A stretch of DNA of 64,000 bases from Populus alba (GCF_005239225.2 NC_133293.1:3038001-3102000); one strand, 5' to 3'. Positions 42,346 to 55,237 are shown, counted from the first letter of the stretch. The notes: generated by a model not told the origin, from the sequence alone. A program made the numbers and translations.

Positions 42346-44805
42346 TGATTAGTACTTAAAAATGCATTTTTATCAAGGTTTTATATCATCATTTTGCACT
42401 TGAAGTATCAATAACTCGTTAACTAAAGCATGTTTTATAATAACATATCTTTAATTTATGGTAAATGTTCATCTTAAATGCAGGCCTATCACATAAATGA
42501 AATGATTGATTGATGAGTTTAAGTATTGAAATTGAAAGGACAAAGAGAGGGTCAAACTTAGAAAAGAGATGTTAGTGCAGTCCAAACTAGAACATTGTTC
42601 GATAATTGGGTCATATCTTGAGTTCTAGATGTCAAAATGATCTCAAATGTTTGGACAAATTTGGTAAGACATAGGCCTACAACTTTCATGTGGATTCCAA
42701 GATTTAAAAAGGCTGTTTACGAGTCCAAATTATAGCAACAATGGATAAGTCTGAATCTGTCCTACAATCCAAATGATGCGAACCTCGTGATCACGTGGTC
42801 ACGCAACCCATAATCAAGATTGAGATCTGATCCCAGAAACCCGAAATAGGTCTGATAGGAGTGTGACACAATGGAAACCTGCCCCAAGGCACTAACACTA
42901 TTGGAATGAGTAGAATACGAAGCCAGTTAATCTTCGATAAGTCAGATTCAGTTCATATTCAGTTCATTTACGAACTGAAGAATGCAAGAATCACTCTCAC
43001 ATGTTAAAACTGAAAAAATCAGAATAAAATTAAAAAAAAGCTGCTGAAATTTTGGCTTTCATGGGTTTAAATAGTTCCTAGAGAATTAACCTGAATGGAC
43101 CCCTTATGTGGACTTATATGAGGTCCACTCAAAACTGGCCCAAAACCCTAATATGAAAAGCCCATAACTTAATCCAAACAAGCCTTGGATCCTAGCTTTA
43201 AAAAAAGTATTAATTAAGCCCAAACAAGCCTTGGGCTGTAGCTAACAAAATAAAATAAAGCCCCTAATATTAAATCCATGTTCTACCATGAGACGAAGAG
43301 AATGAATTAAAATAGTACAGAACTGATTAAAGGCTTATTTATAGCCTTCCATGCAGCCCCTTAATCCTAGAAACGAAAGGAAAAGGTAGCTACCATGTTG
43401 TTTCCAAGTTGTAGTAGAATTCCTTTGTTTCCTTTATTGTCCTCATCTCATGGCCCAAATAAGGTTGTATTGGACCCCTCTTGCACATGGATAAGATGTA
43501 CTAGGATCTCTTCTTGATACTCCAATGGACCTTTCAATTCTCACTTGGTGGAAACCTTCAAAACCAATGCATTTAATGCGTCTTTCAATGTCTTTGTCTT
43601 GGACCGAGTCATTGGTCCATTTGGAACATGTAATGGGTCCTTGCTGGTGTTTCTGGGCTGGTCTGCATCACCAAATGACCTCAATTTTTTTTCCTAGAAA
43701 GATAAGACAATTTTCTATAACTTTCATAAGTATAGGTGATTCCAGTTCTGATACTAGCAATGATGTTTTATTCAGACAAGAAGAAAAGGATTTTCACCAA
43801 GTCAAGAGTTGGCCACCCACTCAACAATTAGTCATCAAATCAATAGTTCCAAATTTTAGCCTATAAAAGGAGGCATTTTCCATGCATTTAGGGGCTTGGT
43901 TGTTCAGATCAAGAACTTGCTCTTTCTCTCTCTCTTTATATTTTTTTTTTGTAATTCTTAAGTTTTGCTTTCATTAATATCTTGTTTATGCTTTTCATTT
44001 CCTTTCCTTTACTTAGTTAACTTGTATCTTATTTATGTTCTTATTTTGTTCATTTATGTTTCTCTTCTTCATTATGTGTAGCTAAGTTTATTATGTCAAG
44101 GTGAAAAGGTTACACTAATGGTGTAAGAATAAGTATAGTGTAAACTCAACATGGACCTTAATGTTTAATATTAACATGTCTTATCTTTTTACCTTACTAA
44201 TTCTTAATACCTTGCTTGTTAAATGGTGAATCTAGATTTCTATTGTATAACACTTGGTACAACAAATACTTGGCACTCTCATAGCCCAACCGTATGGTAT
44301 TACCTCCACCTGTGCTATGAAAGGAACTTGATTTGTTGTTAACATAAGTTATCATCATGAATTCCTGATAATATTTAAAAGTTTGGTGTTACTTAAATAA
44401 GATAATTAATATGATCATGTTAACAATTTATAATGAGCTATTAATGACAAATCATCCGATAGGAACCTCCTTTGTGTGTGGTTTCCAGTTCAATAATAAG
44501 AGTTTATACTATACTTGTTTGAAATATCATTAGTGGATCCTCTAGCCTTGACATTTGTTTTTATAATTGTTTAATCCTTACATTAATCTTCCATCTCAAA
44601 GTTCTCATCAACTTATTCTTCCTATTCTTATTCTTCTTCTTCTTCTTCTTTACTACTACTACTATTATTGTTGTTGTTGTTGTATTATTGTTGTCTATAA
44701 TTTATACAATTAACCTCCTTACGGTTCGATCCCAGTCCTGTCGGGTTATTTTTTACTTCAACACTCATACACTTGGAAGAAGACATCAATCTTTTGGTCA
44801 TGTCA
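42346..44805 (+). repeat. Athila LTR (plus copy), interrupted by solo LTR
   Basis: Starts TGATTAGTACTTAAAA after a G-rich tract and ends TTTTGGTCATGTCA. It is about 1.56 kb once the 897-bp solo LTR and duplicated CCAAA are removed. More diverged from the 18970/29081 pair than those are from each other. Confidence 0.88.
42774..43670 (-). repeat. Solo LTR type A/alpha, 897 bp
   Basis: Perfect target duplication CCAAA (42769-42773 and 43671-43675), inside an Athila LTR. Confidence 0.94.
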
Positions 44806-45531
44806 TGCAGCAAACAAGAAGTTTTATTAATTTAAATTGTTTAACCTTCATGTTTGGTTATGCCTTTATGTATTCTAACTCTTGACTTAAATAAACCCTA
44901 ATTGACCTCCCTTAAGTGGACTTATATAAGGCTAGTTACAATTGAATCAAATAAGTAATAATAACCCAAAAACTAAGAAGAAAAAAATAAAAATAATAAA
45001 AATCTGAAAATTATTATCCTAAATATGCTCGAATTAGATTTGTCACCTTAAAAAGTCCTAAATAGACTAGGAAATCTGATTTGAAGGTAGAATTAATTAT
45101 TAAGCCTTCTTTCCTTGTTGTAGCTAAGATGAATGAGAAATCCTTGTAAGAAAATGATTTTGAAACATTTATGAATTGTTGTCACCCTTGGAAACTATGT
45201 TGCAGCCCATTAAACATCTTTGTAGAATTAGGAGATTCCCAAAACAAGTTGTCACATGCTTTTAGGAAAAGAATCATAGCCAAATAGGAAGTCCACAAGT
45301 CAAAAGAAAGTAAATAACAAAACTCGTACAGCCTCTGTTTACCAGTATTGTGGTGTCTTCCCGAACTTCGATTGACTTGAAAGTTTAACCTAAGGTATGA
45401 AAATATGTCAGGAAACACCACGTACAATTTCAGATCGATCCAACGATCGGATTGAGAATTATGATTGTTGCCGTAAAACTAGATGATTGCACATTTTGTC
45501 AAAATACAAATTTGATGCCTAGATCGTATCA
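44806..45531 (-). repeat. LTR type C, U5-truncated (minus)
   Basis: From 'cagcaaacaagaagttttatt' to the type-C terminus 'gatcgtatca' at 45531. The 3' terminus is missing; the left side abuts the Athila LTR end. Confidence 0.8.
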
Positions 45532-45958
45532 GTAAGCTAGACAAATTTAACTAGCACATGTTTTTGCCCTTTATTGAAACACAAACTAACATAATTTAAA
45601 ACGGCTATAACATCTTGCACAAAAGTCCAATGCAATCATAGTTGGACAACCTAGAAAGATCATACTTTGAAATTAAAATCCACATTGTAATGTATGAGTT
45701 CAAATTCATCCACTATTCTGACAATAAACAACATCAACTCCTTCACTTATTTGCATTACCAATCCAAATTCAAGAGACCAACATCAAAAGAACCATTAAG
45801 GGCTTTTTCCCATGTCCAAGTTCTAATTGTAGGCAAATAAGCACCTTTGAACCAATTCCAAACAAACTGCTAGCTTTTAACTCCGATGTAGCTTCAATCA
45901 TTCCAGATTAGGTCCATATAGACGAACGAGAGTCGTTGTTGTTATCATTCAAGGCCCT
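45532..45958 (-). other. Unassigned sequence downstream of divergent gypsy pol
   Basis: AT-rich. Lies just 3' of the pol C-terminal tail (GPITRARVNQL) on the minus strand, so it may be the start of that family's LTR. No second copy was seen in the window. No gene recognised. Confidence 0.35.
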
Positions 45959-48651
45959 TTACAGTTGATTCACTCTTGCTCTTGTTATTGGGCCTTCTGA
46001 ATCCTCTTGTAGATTTGGTTCAGCTTTACGAGATGGATTATAATCTCCATGATGCAAATCATCAGCCCCAAGTTGAGAATGATTTGTCCTCAAATCATTA
46101 TCGTCAATATCATCCAAGTATGGAGTCAAGTCTTTCACATTAAAAGTATTTGATACATTGTAATCACCAAGAAGATCTACCTTATGTGCATTGTCATTCA
46201 CCTTCTCTATAATTCAAAATGGACCATCAACTCTTGGCATCAACTTGGACTTACGTTTGCTTGGAAATCTGCCCTTGCTAGTATGAATCCAAACAAGATC
46301 TCCAAGTTCAAACATAACCATTTTCCGCCCCTTGTGAGCTTGTTTAGCATACTTTGTCGTTTTCCCCTCAATATGTAACCGAACTTGCTCATGTAGTTTC
46401 TTCATCAATTCTGCCTTTCTAATTCCATCCATAGACATCCTCTCATTAATTGGAATAGAAACAAGATCAATAGGAACACAAGGATTAAAGCTTTCACAAC
46501 CTCAAATGATGATGAAAATTTTGTAGCCCTATGCACCCTATGATCATATGCAAACTCCACAATAGGCACACAAGTATCCCAATTCTTCAAATTCTTATGT
46601 ATAACAGCTCGTAACAAGGAAGATACAATTTGGTTTACTACCTCAGTTTGTCCATCAGTTTGTGGATGACATGCCGTACTGAAAAGTAATTTTGTTTCAA
46701 GCTTCCTCCAAAGAGTTTTCCAAAAATGGCTTAAGAACTTTGTATCACAATCAGAGACAATGATTTTAGGAACTCCATGTAAACAAACAATCTCTTGAAA
46801 GAACAAATCATCAACATGTACTGCATCATCAGTTTTGTTGCAAGGAATGAAATGGGACATTTTGGAGAATTAATCAACCACAACCATTATTGAATCCTTC
46901 CCATGCTGTGAGGTAACCCATGCTAACATCCATCCATGGTAACCCAAGTACATCCATCCATGCTAACACCACATTAACTTGCCCTTTCTTGTACTTTATG
47001 ACATAAGGAAATGATAAACTCCATCCATTTAGCATGTCTTTAATTCAGCTTGCTTTGCCCCTTAAGATACTTCAAGGATTCATGATCAGTATGTATAACA
47101 AAATCTTTAGGCAACAAGTAGTGCTTCCATACCTTTAGAGCCCGAATTAGAGCATAGAACTCCTTGTTATAAATAGAGTAGTTCAAAGTGCTCCATTTAA
47201 CTTTTCACTAAAGAATGCAATTGGCCTCTTGTCTTGCATCAAAATAGCCCCAATTCCAACTCTAGAAGCATCACACTCTATTTTAAATGTTTTAGCAAAG
47301 TCTGGAAGTGCTAACACTGGAGCAATACACAACATTTCTTGAATTAGCTCAAAAGTTTTTTGCGCATCTTCACTCCATCTAAACTTGTTCCCTTTTTTTT
47401 AAGCATTCAGTCATAGGAGCAATAATAGAGCTGAAGTCTTTCACAAATCGCTTGTAGAAAAAAGCTAAACCATGGAAACTCCTCACATCAGTGATAATAG
47501 CAGGTTTTGGTTAGTAACACTGCTAGAGATAATATATACAAAAAACACAACACTTTCATTATAGAAGTAACACTCAGTAACATTGCTGGTGTTTCTATTG
47601 CTAGAATGATGCGAACCTCATGATCACGTGGTCACGCAACCCACAATCAAGATTGAGATCTGATCCTGAAAACCCGAAAATAGGTCTGATAGGAGTGTGA
47701 CACAATGAAAACCTGCTCCAAGGCACCAACACTATTGGAATGAGTAGAATGACGCCACCAAGCTAGTTAATCTTCGATAAGTCAAATTCAGTTCGTTCAG
47801 GAACTAAAGAATGCAAGAATCACTCTCACACATTAAAACTGAAAAATTCAGAATAATAATCATCAAAGCTGCCAAAATTTTGGCTTACATGGGTTTAAAT
47901 AGTTCCTGAAGAATTAACCCTAATGGACCCCTTATGTGGATTTATATGAGGTCCACTCAAAACTAGCCCAAAACCCTAATATGAGAAGCCCATAATTTAA
48001 TCCAAACAAACCTTGGATCCTAGCTTAAAAAAAAGTATTCATTAAGCCCAAACAAGCCTTGGGCTGTAGCTAACAAGAGAATGAACTAAAATAGTACAGA
48101 ACTGATTGAAGGCTTATTTATAGCCTTCCATGCATCCTCTTAATCCTAGAAACAAAAGGAAAACGTAGCCACCATGTTATTTCCAAGTTGTAGTAGGATT
48201 CCTTTGTTTCCTTTGTTGTCCTCACTTCATGGCCCAAATAAGGTTGTATTGGACCCCCCCTGTACATGGATAAGATGTACTGGGGTCTCCTCTTGATACT
48301 CCAATGGACCTTCCAATTCTGACTGGGTGGAAACCTTCAAAACCAATGCATTCAATGTGTCTTTCAATGTCTTTGTCTTGGACCGATTCATTGGTCCATT
48401 TGGAACATATAATGGGTCCTTGCTGGTGGTTCCGGGCTGGTCCGCATCATAGAATCTCATAAAGTTTCAAACACAACCCTAAGATGCTTCGCATAATCAT
48501 CAAAGGTCTTGCTATACACCGGGACATCGTCAATATACACTACAACAAAGAGCCCAATATACTTTCTTAAAACATGATTCATAAGCCTCATAAATGTACT
48601 AGGGGCATTAGATAACCCAAATAACATTACCATCCATTCATATAACCCCTA
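45959..48651 (-). pseudogene. Divergent Ty3/gypsy pol (family 2), interrupted by solo LTR
   Basis: The minus strand reads, from 48651 down: RT with [17 protein letters not shown] and VVYIDDV (48450-48651), an RNase H region rich in stops (47000-47510), an integrase piece with [14 protein letters not shown] and TDGQTEVVN, then GRFPSKRKSKLMPRVDGPF, VDLLGDYNVSNTFNVKDLTPY and the tail GPITRARVNQL. Many frameshifts and stops. It is clearly more diverged than family 1 and has a different linker. A ~90-bp non-pol piece (47515-47606) sits beside the solo LTR at 47607-48449. Confidence 0.85.
47607..48449 (-). repeat. Solo LTR type A/alpha, 843 bp
   Basis: Perfect target duplication TAGAA (47602-47606 and 48450-48454), inside family-2 pol. 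Lacks ~50 bp around the 'gcccctaatattaaatcc' part of other copies. Confidence 0.93.
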
Positions 48652-48652
48652 T

Positions 48653-49302
48653 TGATGTGGACTAGCCTAGAAACACCAGCAAGGACCCATTATATGTTCT
48701 AAATGGTCCAATGACTCGGTCCAAGACAAAGACATTGAAAGAGACATTGAATGCATTGGTTTTGAAGGTTTCAACCAAGTCAGAATTGAAAGGTCCATTG
48801 GACTATTAAGAGGAGACCCTAGTACATCTTATCCATGTGCAAGAGGGGTCCAATACAATCTTATTTGGGCCATGAAGCAAAGATAGCAAAGGAAAATAAA
48901 GAATCCTACTATAACTTGGAAATAACATGGGTGACTACATTTTCCTTTTGTTTCTAGGATTAAGGGGTTGCATGTAAGCCTATAAAATAAGCCTTGAATC
49001 AGTTTTGTCATATTTTACTCTCTTCTCTTTTCTTATGGCAGAACATGGATTTAATATTAGGAGCTTTATTTTATTTTTTTAGCTACAACCCAAGGCTTGT
49101 TTGGGCTTAATTAATACTTTGTTTTCACCTAGGATCCAAGGCTTGTTTGGATTAAGTTATGGGCTTTTTTCAGTTTAGGGTTTGGGTCAGTTTTGAGTGG
49201 ACCTTATATATAAGTCCACATATGGGCTCCATTAGGATTAATTTTTTTAACTATTTAAAACTCATGTAAACCAAAATGTCGATAGCTTTAATGATTATTA
49301 CT
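48653..49302 (+). repeat. LTR type A, 3'-truncated
   Basis: TGATGTGGACTAGCC to 'agctttaatgattatta', collinear with 10547-11190. U5 is missing; abuts a gag fragment. Confidence 0.82.
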
Positions 49303-49440
49303 CATGTAAAAATTATGTATCAGGTTAGATTTGCGTCTTTCATCCATTCTCCTCTTAATCATTAAGTTTTCCCACCATAAAAGAGCGTAATCCATAAACT
49401 CAAGTGCTACTCCCAGCTTGCACTTCCTTTGTTCAGAATA
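49303..49440 (-). pseudogene. gypsy gag fragment
   Basis: Minus-strand reading YSEQRKCKLGVALEFMDYALLWWENL is the gag WW box, with no preceding or following gag. Its sequence differs from family 1, so it may belong with the family-2 pol. Confidence 0.6.
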
Positions 49441-50261
49441 TTCATACTATTCAAACACCTTTTCAGGCATTATTCAACTTTTACCTTCTTTTCATGGCTT
49501 AGATCTAGAAAATTCATACTTGCATTTGAGAGAATTTGAAGAAGTTTGTAACACCTATAATGACTTAAATTGTAGCATGAATACCATTAGATTAAAGCTT
49601 TTTTCTTTTTCATTAAAAGATAAAGCTAAAACATGGCTACAAAATCTTAGGTTAGGATCCATTCATGCTTGGGAGGAAATGCAACAACAATTTTTAAAGA
49701 AGTTTTTTCCATCTCATAGAACCAACTCTTTCAAAAGACAAATCACCACTTTCACTCAAAAACCAGGTGAAACATTTTACCAATGTTGGGATAAGTATCG
49801 AGACTTGATTAATACTTGCCCTCATCATGGTTTTGAAACATGGAGATTGGTTTCATGTTTTTATAAAGGATTAACACCCAAAGATAGGAAAATGGTGGAA
49901 TTGATGTGCAATGGAACTTTTGAAGATAAAGCAATGGAGTACCTAGACTTGCTAGCTGAAAATGCTCAAAATTAGGACACTACGGGCACTTCTGAGGCAC
50001 CGGGTAAAACTCAACCTCATACATCTAATGGAGGTATGTATAAACTTAGGGAAGATCATGACCTCCAATCCAAGTTTGCATCTTTAGCTAGAAAAGTCAA
50101 GGCACTAGAATTAAAAAAGGAGTGGTCAATTAAAATCTGTTCAAAACATTGTGTGTCAAATCTGTGAAACAAATGAACATGCAACCAATGATTGTCCAAC
50201 TTTGTCTTCTTTCAAGGAATGCCTCCATGAACAAGCCCATGCTTTAAACAGTTTCCAAAGG
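49441..50261 (+). pseudogene. Athila gag fragment (plus strand)
   Basis: GIIQLLPSFHGLDLENSY, LKDKAKTWLQNLRLGS, KKFFPSHRTNSFKRQIT and YKGLTPKDRKMVELMCNG are open to 49975. After that a stop and frameshifts occur (knuckle region near 50160-50200). It keeps the Gln and Trp codons mutated to stops in the main Athila copy. Ends at 50261 at an LTR. Confidence 0.88.
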
Positions 50262-50995
50262 TGATGCGAACCTCGTGATCACGTGGTCACGCAACCCACA
50301 ATCAAGATTGAGATCTGATCCCGGAAAGCCGAAATAGGTCTGATATGAGTGCGACACAATGGAAACCTGCCCCAAGGCACCAACACTATTGGAATGAGTA
50401 GAATGACGCCACGAAGCCAGTTAATCTTCGATAAGTCAGATTCAGTTCGTTCAAGAACTGAAGAATGCAAGAATCACTCTCACACGTTAAAACTGAAAAA
50501 TTCAGAATAATAATCATCAAAGCTCCGAAAATTTGGCCTCCATGAGTTTAAATAGTTCTTGAAAAGTTAACCCTAATGGACCCTTTATATGGACTTATAT
50601 GAGGTCCACTCAAAACTGGCCCAAAACCCTAAAATGAAAAGCTCATAACCCAAAAATGAAAAGCCCATAACTTAATCCAAACAAGCCTTGGATCCTAGCT
50701 TAAAACAAAGTATGAATTAAGCCCAAACAAGCCTTGGGCTGTAGCTAACAAAATAAAAATAAAGCCCTTATCTCATGGCCCAAATAAGGTTGTATTGGAC
50801 CCCTCTTCCACATGGATAAGATGTACTAGGATCTCCTCTTGATACTCCAATGGACCTTCCAATTCTGACTTGGTGGAAACCTTCAAAACCAATGCATTCA
50901 ATGCGTCTTTCAATGTCTTTGTCTTGGACCGAGTCATTGGTCCATTTGGAACATGTAATGGGTCCTTGCTGGTGTTTCTGGGCTGGTCCGCATCA
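50262..50995 (-). repeat. LTR type A/alpha, internally deleted, 734 bp (3' LTR)
   Basis: TGATGCGAACC ... reversed start at 50995, with ~200 bp missing near 50769 that removes the TATA region. Preceded on the minus strand by a polypurine tract and pol, so it is a 3' LTR. Confidence 0.9.
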
Positions 50996-53930
50996 TCCCC
51001 TCTCTCCTCGAAAGGATTCGACCTCGAATCAAAATCTGTGTCAAACAAAGTAAGATCAGCAACATTAAAGGTAGCACTAACACTATACTCACCTGGAAGG
51101 TCAATTTTGTATGCGTTGTCATTGATTCTCTCTAAAACCTGAAAAGGACCATCACCACGAGGCTGTAATTTTGATTTCCTTTGGTTAGGAAATCGTTCCT
51201 TACACATGTGCACCCATACCCAATCACCGGGTTGGAAAACAACCAGTTTACGTCCCTTATTTGCTTTAGAAGCGTAAAGTCTGTTCTTTTTCTCTATTTG
51301 TAGTCGAACTCCCTCATGGAGTTCTCTCACCATCTTTGCCTTCTTTTCACCATCTAAACTTACCTTTTCTTCAAAAGGTAAAGGAATTAAGTCCATAGGA
51401 GTTAGTGGATTAAAACCATAAACAATTTCAAAAGGAGAAAAAGTAGTAGTTGAATGCACAGTTCTATTATAAGCAAACTCAACAAAAGGCAAACATTATT
51501 CCCAACTTTTCAAATTCTTTTGAATTACATCACGTAAAAGTTGGGATAATGGTCTATTCACTACCTCAGTTTGTCCATCTGTTTGAGGATGGCATGTTGT
51601 CGAAAATAAGAGTTTAGTTCCCAACTTTCCCCATAAGGTCTTCCAAAAGTAACTAAGGAACTTAACATCACGATCTGACACTATACTCTTAGGAATGCCA
51701 TGCAAACGTACAATCTCTCTAAAGAACAAGTCTGCGATATGAGATGCATCATCTGTTTTTATGCATGCAATGAAATGCGCCATTTTAGAAAAACCTATCT
51801 ACCACAACAAAGATAGAGTCTCTACCTTTCTTTGACCTAGGTAAACCTAAAACAAAGTCCATAGAGATATCTACCCAAGGTTCAGTAGGCACAGGTAGTG
51901 GTGTATATAGTCCATGCGGTTGTACTCTAGATTTTGCCTTTCTACAAGCAATGCACTGTTCACAAATTCGTTGCACATCTTTTTTCATCTTTGGCCAATA
52001 GAAATGCTCATGCAATACATCCAAGGTTTTCGCAACCCCAAAGTGACCCATTAAACCACCCCCATGTGCTTCACGAACAAGCAATTCACGCAAAGAACTA
52101 GCAGGAACACACAATCTATTCTCTTTGAACAAATAACCATCCATCAAATAAAACTTACCGAAAGCCGAATGTCCACATGCATTATAAATCTCAGCAAAGT
52201 CAGAATCATTATCATACAATTCCTTCACATATTCAAAACCTAACAATCTAGTATTCATGGTGTGTAAAAGAACATACCTGCGCGAGAGTGCATCAGCTAC
52301 GATGTTCTCTTTCCCTTGCTTATACTTGATTACGTAAGGAAAAGTTTCAATGAATTCAACCCATTTTGCATGCCTCCTATTCAACTTACCTTGTCCTTTC
52401 AAATGTTTCAAGGACTCATGATCCGAATGGATTACGAACTCTTTTGGCCACAAGTAATGCTGCCATGTCTCAAGTGCTCTTACCAAATCATAGAGTTCTT
52501 TGTCGTAAGTGGGATAGTTCAAGGTCGCTCCACTTAACTTCTCACTGAAATACGCAATAGGTCTCCGATCCTGCATCAAAACAGCACCTATTCCTATTCC
52601 AGACGCATCACATTCTATTTCAAATGCTTTTGTAAAATCAGGTAAACCCAAAACAGGTGCAAAACATAATTTCTCTTTCAAAAGAACAAATGTCAATTCT
52701 TGTTCCTCCCCCCATTTAAACCCAACTGATTTTTTAACAACTTCATTTAAAGGGGCAGCTATTGTACTGAAATCTTTCACAAAACGCCGGTAAAAACTAG
52801 CTAACCCATGAAAACTCCTTACCTCACTTACCGATTTGGGTGTAGGCCAATCCCGAATGGCCTTAACTTTCTCCTCATCCATCTCGATACCCTGTGCAGT
52901 TACAACATAGCCAAGAAACACAATTTTTTCCATGCAAAAGGCACACTTTGTAAAATTAGCATACAATTTCTCACTATGCAACACACTAAGTACATTACGC
53001 AAATGATCAAGATGTTCAGTTAAGTTCTTGTTATATATCAAAATGTCATCAAAATACACAACCACAAACTTACCTATAAATGCACGCAAAACATGATTCA
53101 TTAAGCGCATAAATGTACTAGGTGCATTTATAAGTCCAAACAGCATTACTAACCATTCATACAAACCATGTTTAATTTTAAATGTTGTTTTCCACTCATC
53201 ACCTTCTTTCATCCTAATTTGATGGTACCTACTTTTCAAGTCAATTTTAGAGAAAATACAGGATCCATGTAACTCATCTAACATGTCATCAAGCCTAGGA
53301 ATGGGATGTCTATATTTTACCATTATGTTGTTGATGGCCCGACAATCAACACACATCCTCCATGTTCCATCCTTCTTTGGCACAAGTAGCACGGGTACAG
53401 CACACGGGCTCATACTCTCACGAATGTAGCCCTTTTCCATCAGCTCATCAGCTTGCCTTTGAAGCTCCTTTGTCTCCTCGGGATTGCTTCTATAAGCTGG
53501 TCAGTTAGGAATTGAAGCTCTGGGTACGAAATCAATCTGATGCTCTATCCCCCTCAATGGTGGTAATCTGCTAGGAGTATCGTCGGGGAACACATCATCA
53601 AATCCCTGCAACAAAGAAATAGCAACACTAGGCACAATATGATCAAGATCATTAGTATTAAAGTAAGCCTCTTTGTACACAAGTAAGATCATTGGCTTGT
53701 TAGTGAAAAAAATCTGACCTCACCCTCTCTAGCATAAAAATTGGGTTGTTTCTTTAGTTTTTCCACACAACTCTCATCACACTTGCTGAATTTCTTCACT
53801 CCTCTTGTCTTACCTCCACTCTCGGCCAGATTTGGGTGTTTTTGAGTTGTGGTCGAATGGTTTGATTTGTTTGGGGTGTTGGCCGAATATTTGCTTGTGT
53901 TTGGATGGGTGGCCGAATGGGTTGTAGTTT
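50773..53930 (-). pseudogene. Ty3/gypsy pol (family 1), protease end to integrase and tail
   Basis: From 53930 down: a Pro/Gln-rich linker with ~30-bp degenerate repeats, then GFDDVFPDDTPSRLPPLRGIEHQIDF, a stop at 53501-53503 (Arg-type CGA to TGA by analogy), and RT ([31 protein letters not shown] near 53041-53061). RNase H ([17 protein letters not shown]) and integrase ([25 protein letters not shown]) follow, with a 1-bp insertion near 51785, then [18 protein letters not shown] at 51493-51495 precedes the GDWVWVHMCKERF and GDGPFQVLERINDNAYKIDL modules. The frame runs into the LTR, ending GPMTRSKTKTLKDALNAL. Only three disabling changes were seen. This is the most complete family-1 pol here. 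Confidence 0.93.
50996..51009 (-). other. Polypurine tract
   Basis: Minus strand GAGGAGAGAGGGGA directly before the LTR start at 50995. Confidence 0.88.
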
Positions 53931-54118
53931 AGTTCCCAACTTTCCCCATAAGGTCTTCCAAAAGTAACTAAGGAACTTAACATCACGATCTGACACTATA
54001 CTCTTAGGAATGCCATGCAAACGTACAATCTCTCTAAAGAACAAGTCTGCGATATGAGATGCATCATCTGTTTTATGGCATGCAATGAAATGCGCCATTT
54101 TAGAAAACCTATCTACCA
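53931..54118 (-). pseudogene. Duplicated integrase piece fused to pol linker
   Basis: Reads [20 protein letters not shown] to GKLGTKL, a second copy of 51610-51799 without the 1-bp insertion. It is joined in frame to the Pro/Gln-rich linker ([10 protein letters not shown]). Separates pol from the LTR at 54119. Confidence 0.85.
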
Positions 54119-54851
54119 GAATGCAAGAATCACTCTCACACGTTAAAACTGAAAAATTCAGAAGTAATTATCATCAAAGCTGCCGAAATTGTGGCTTACA
54201 TGAGTTTAAATATTTCTTGAAAAGTTAACCCTAATGGACTCCTTATGTGGACTTATATGAGGTCCACTCAAAACCCTAAACTGAAAAGCCCATAACCTGA
54301 TCCAAACAAGCCTTGGACCCTAGCTCAAAACAAAGTTTTAATTAAGCCCAAACATTAAAGATAATAATAAAAATAACTAATCTGTCATTAAATATCATCA
54401 GCCCTTCTTTCCTTGTGTAGCTAGGATGAATAAGGAATCCTTATAAGAAAAGGATTCTGAAACATTAATGAATCACTGCCACACTTGTAGATTATATTGC
54501 AGCTCATTAAAGATCCTTATGGAACTAGGAAATCCCCAAAGCCAACTGCCACATCCTTGTAGGAAAAGAATCCTAACCAAATAGGAAGTCCACAAGTCAA
54601 ATGGAAGTAAATAACAAAATCCGTACAGCCTCCGTTGACCAGTATTGTGGTTCCTTCCCAAACTCCGATTGACCTGAATTTTTAACCCAAGGTAGTAAGA
54701 TATGTCTGGAGAGTCCACATAAAATATTATCCCGATCCAACGGTCAGATTGACAATTATGATTGTTGCCGTAAACCTGGACTGTTGCGCTTTTTACGCCA
54801 AAATCCGAATCTGACCTTACTTGGGTCGTATCACATGGCTGAACCATATCA
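54119..54851 (-). repeat. LTR type C/alpha, 3' LTR of IQ element, U5-truncated
   Basis: The type-C terminus (TGATATGGTTCAGCC) is at 54851. On the left it stops at 'gaatgcaagaatcactctc' and is replaced by pol sequence. Confidence 0.88.
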
Positions 54852-54865
54852 TTCCCTCCCCCTTC
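54852..54865 (-). other. Polypurine tract
   Basis: Minus strand GAAGGGGGAGGGAA just before the 3' LTR. Confidence 0.88.
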
Positions 54866-55237
54866 AAGAAGATTTGCCCTCGAATCTTGAATACGATTAA
54901 TAGTGACTGCAGTAGCCTCTTGTTTAAGCCTTCGGAATCCCCTTCTTGCTAACACCTTTCTCCAACAACACTATATAGAAGTAATGACTGACAAGAATTT
55001 CAAATAAGGACGCCGTACTAACCACTTGCGTACATACTTTTGAATGATAACCACAGCGACTCTCCTTCGTCTTTCATCCTTTTGGCGTTGTACCTCTTTT
55101 TCCCATGAAGCTTGAAGATCATAGACTAATCTTCTACACTTATCAACTTGTTGTTCTAGAACCCCCAAACCATGGCTTAGTTTTTCACATTGTTGATCTA
55201 CAATCCTTCTCTGTTCCCTCCCCCTTAGTGAATACAT
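54866..55237 (-). pseudogene. IQ-motif, coiled-coil cargo ORF
   Basis: From ATG at 55237: MYSLRGREQRRIVDQQCEKL, a coiled-coil-like stretch (LEQQVDKCRRLVYDLQASWEK), a basic run KDERRRR (residues 54-59), then IQ motif 1, IIQKYVRKWLVRR (64-76). An in-frame TAG at 54971-54973 sits where another copy (36150) has Gln. IQ motif 2 follows (CCWRKVLARRGFRRLKQEA), then RANLLEGGGN over the polypurine tract. IQ motifs bind calmodulin or myosin light chains. The spacing and the RRLKQEA ending look like the neck of plant class XI myosin, but that match is from memory and by eye. It replaces gag/pol in the element. It could instead be an unknown coding region of the element itself. Confidence 0.65.

Noticed and set aside
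45642..45911. 89-aa plus-strand ORF (MDNLERSYFEIK)
   Set aside because: Lies antisense to the likely LTR of the family-2 element. No recognisable domain and no second copy.
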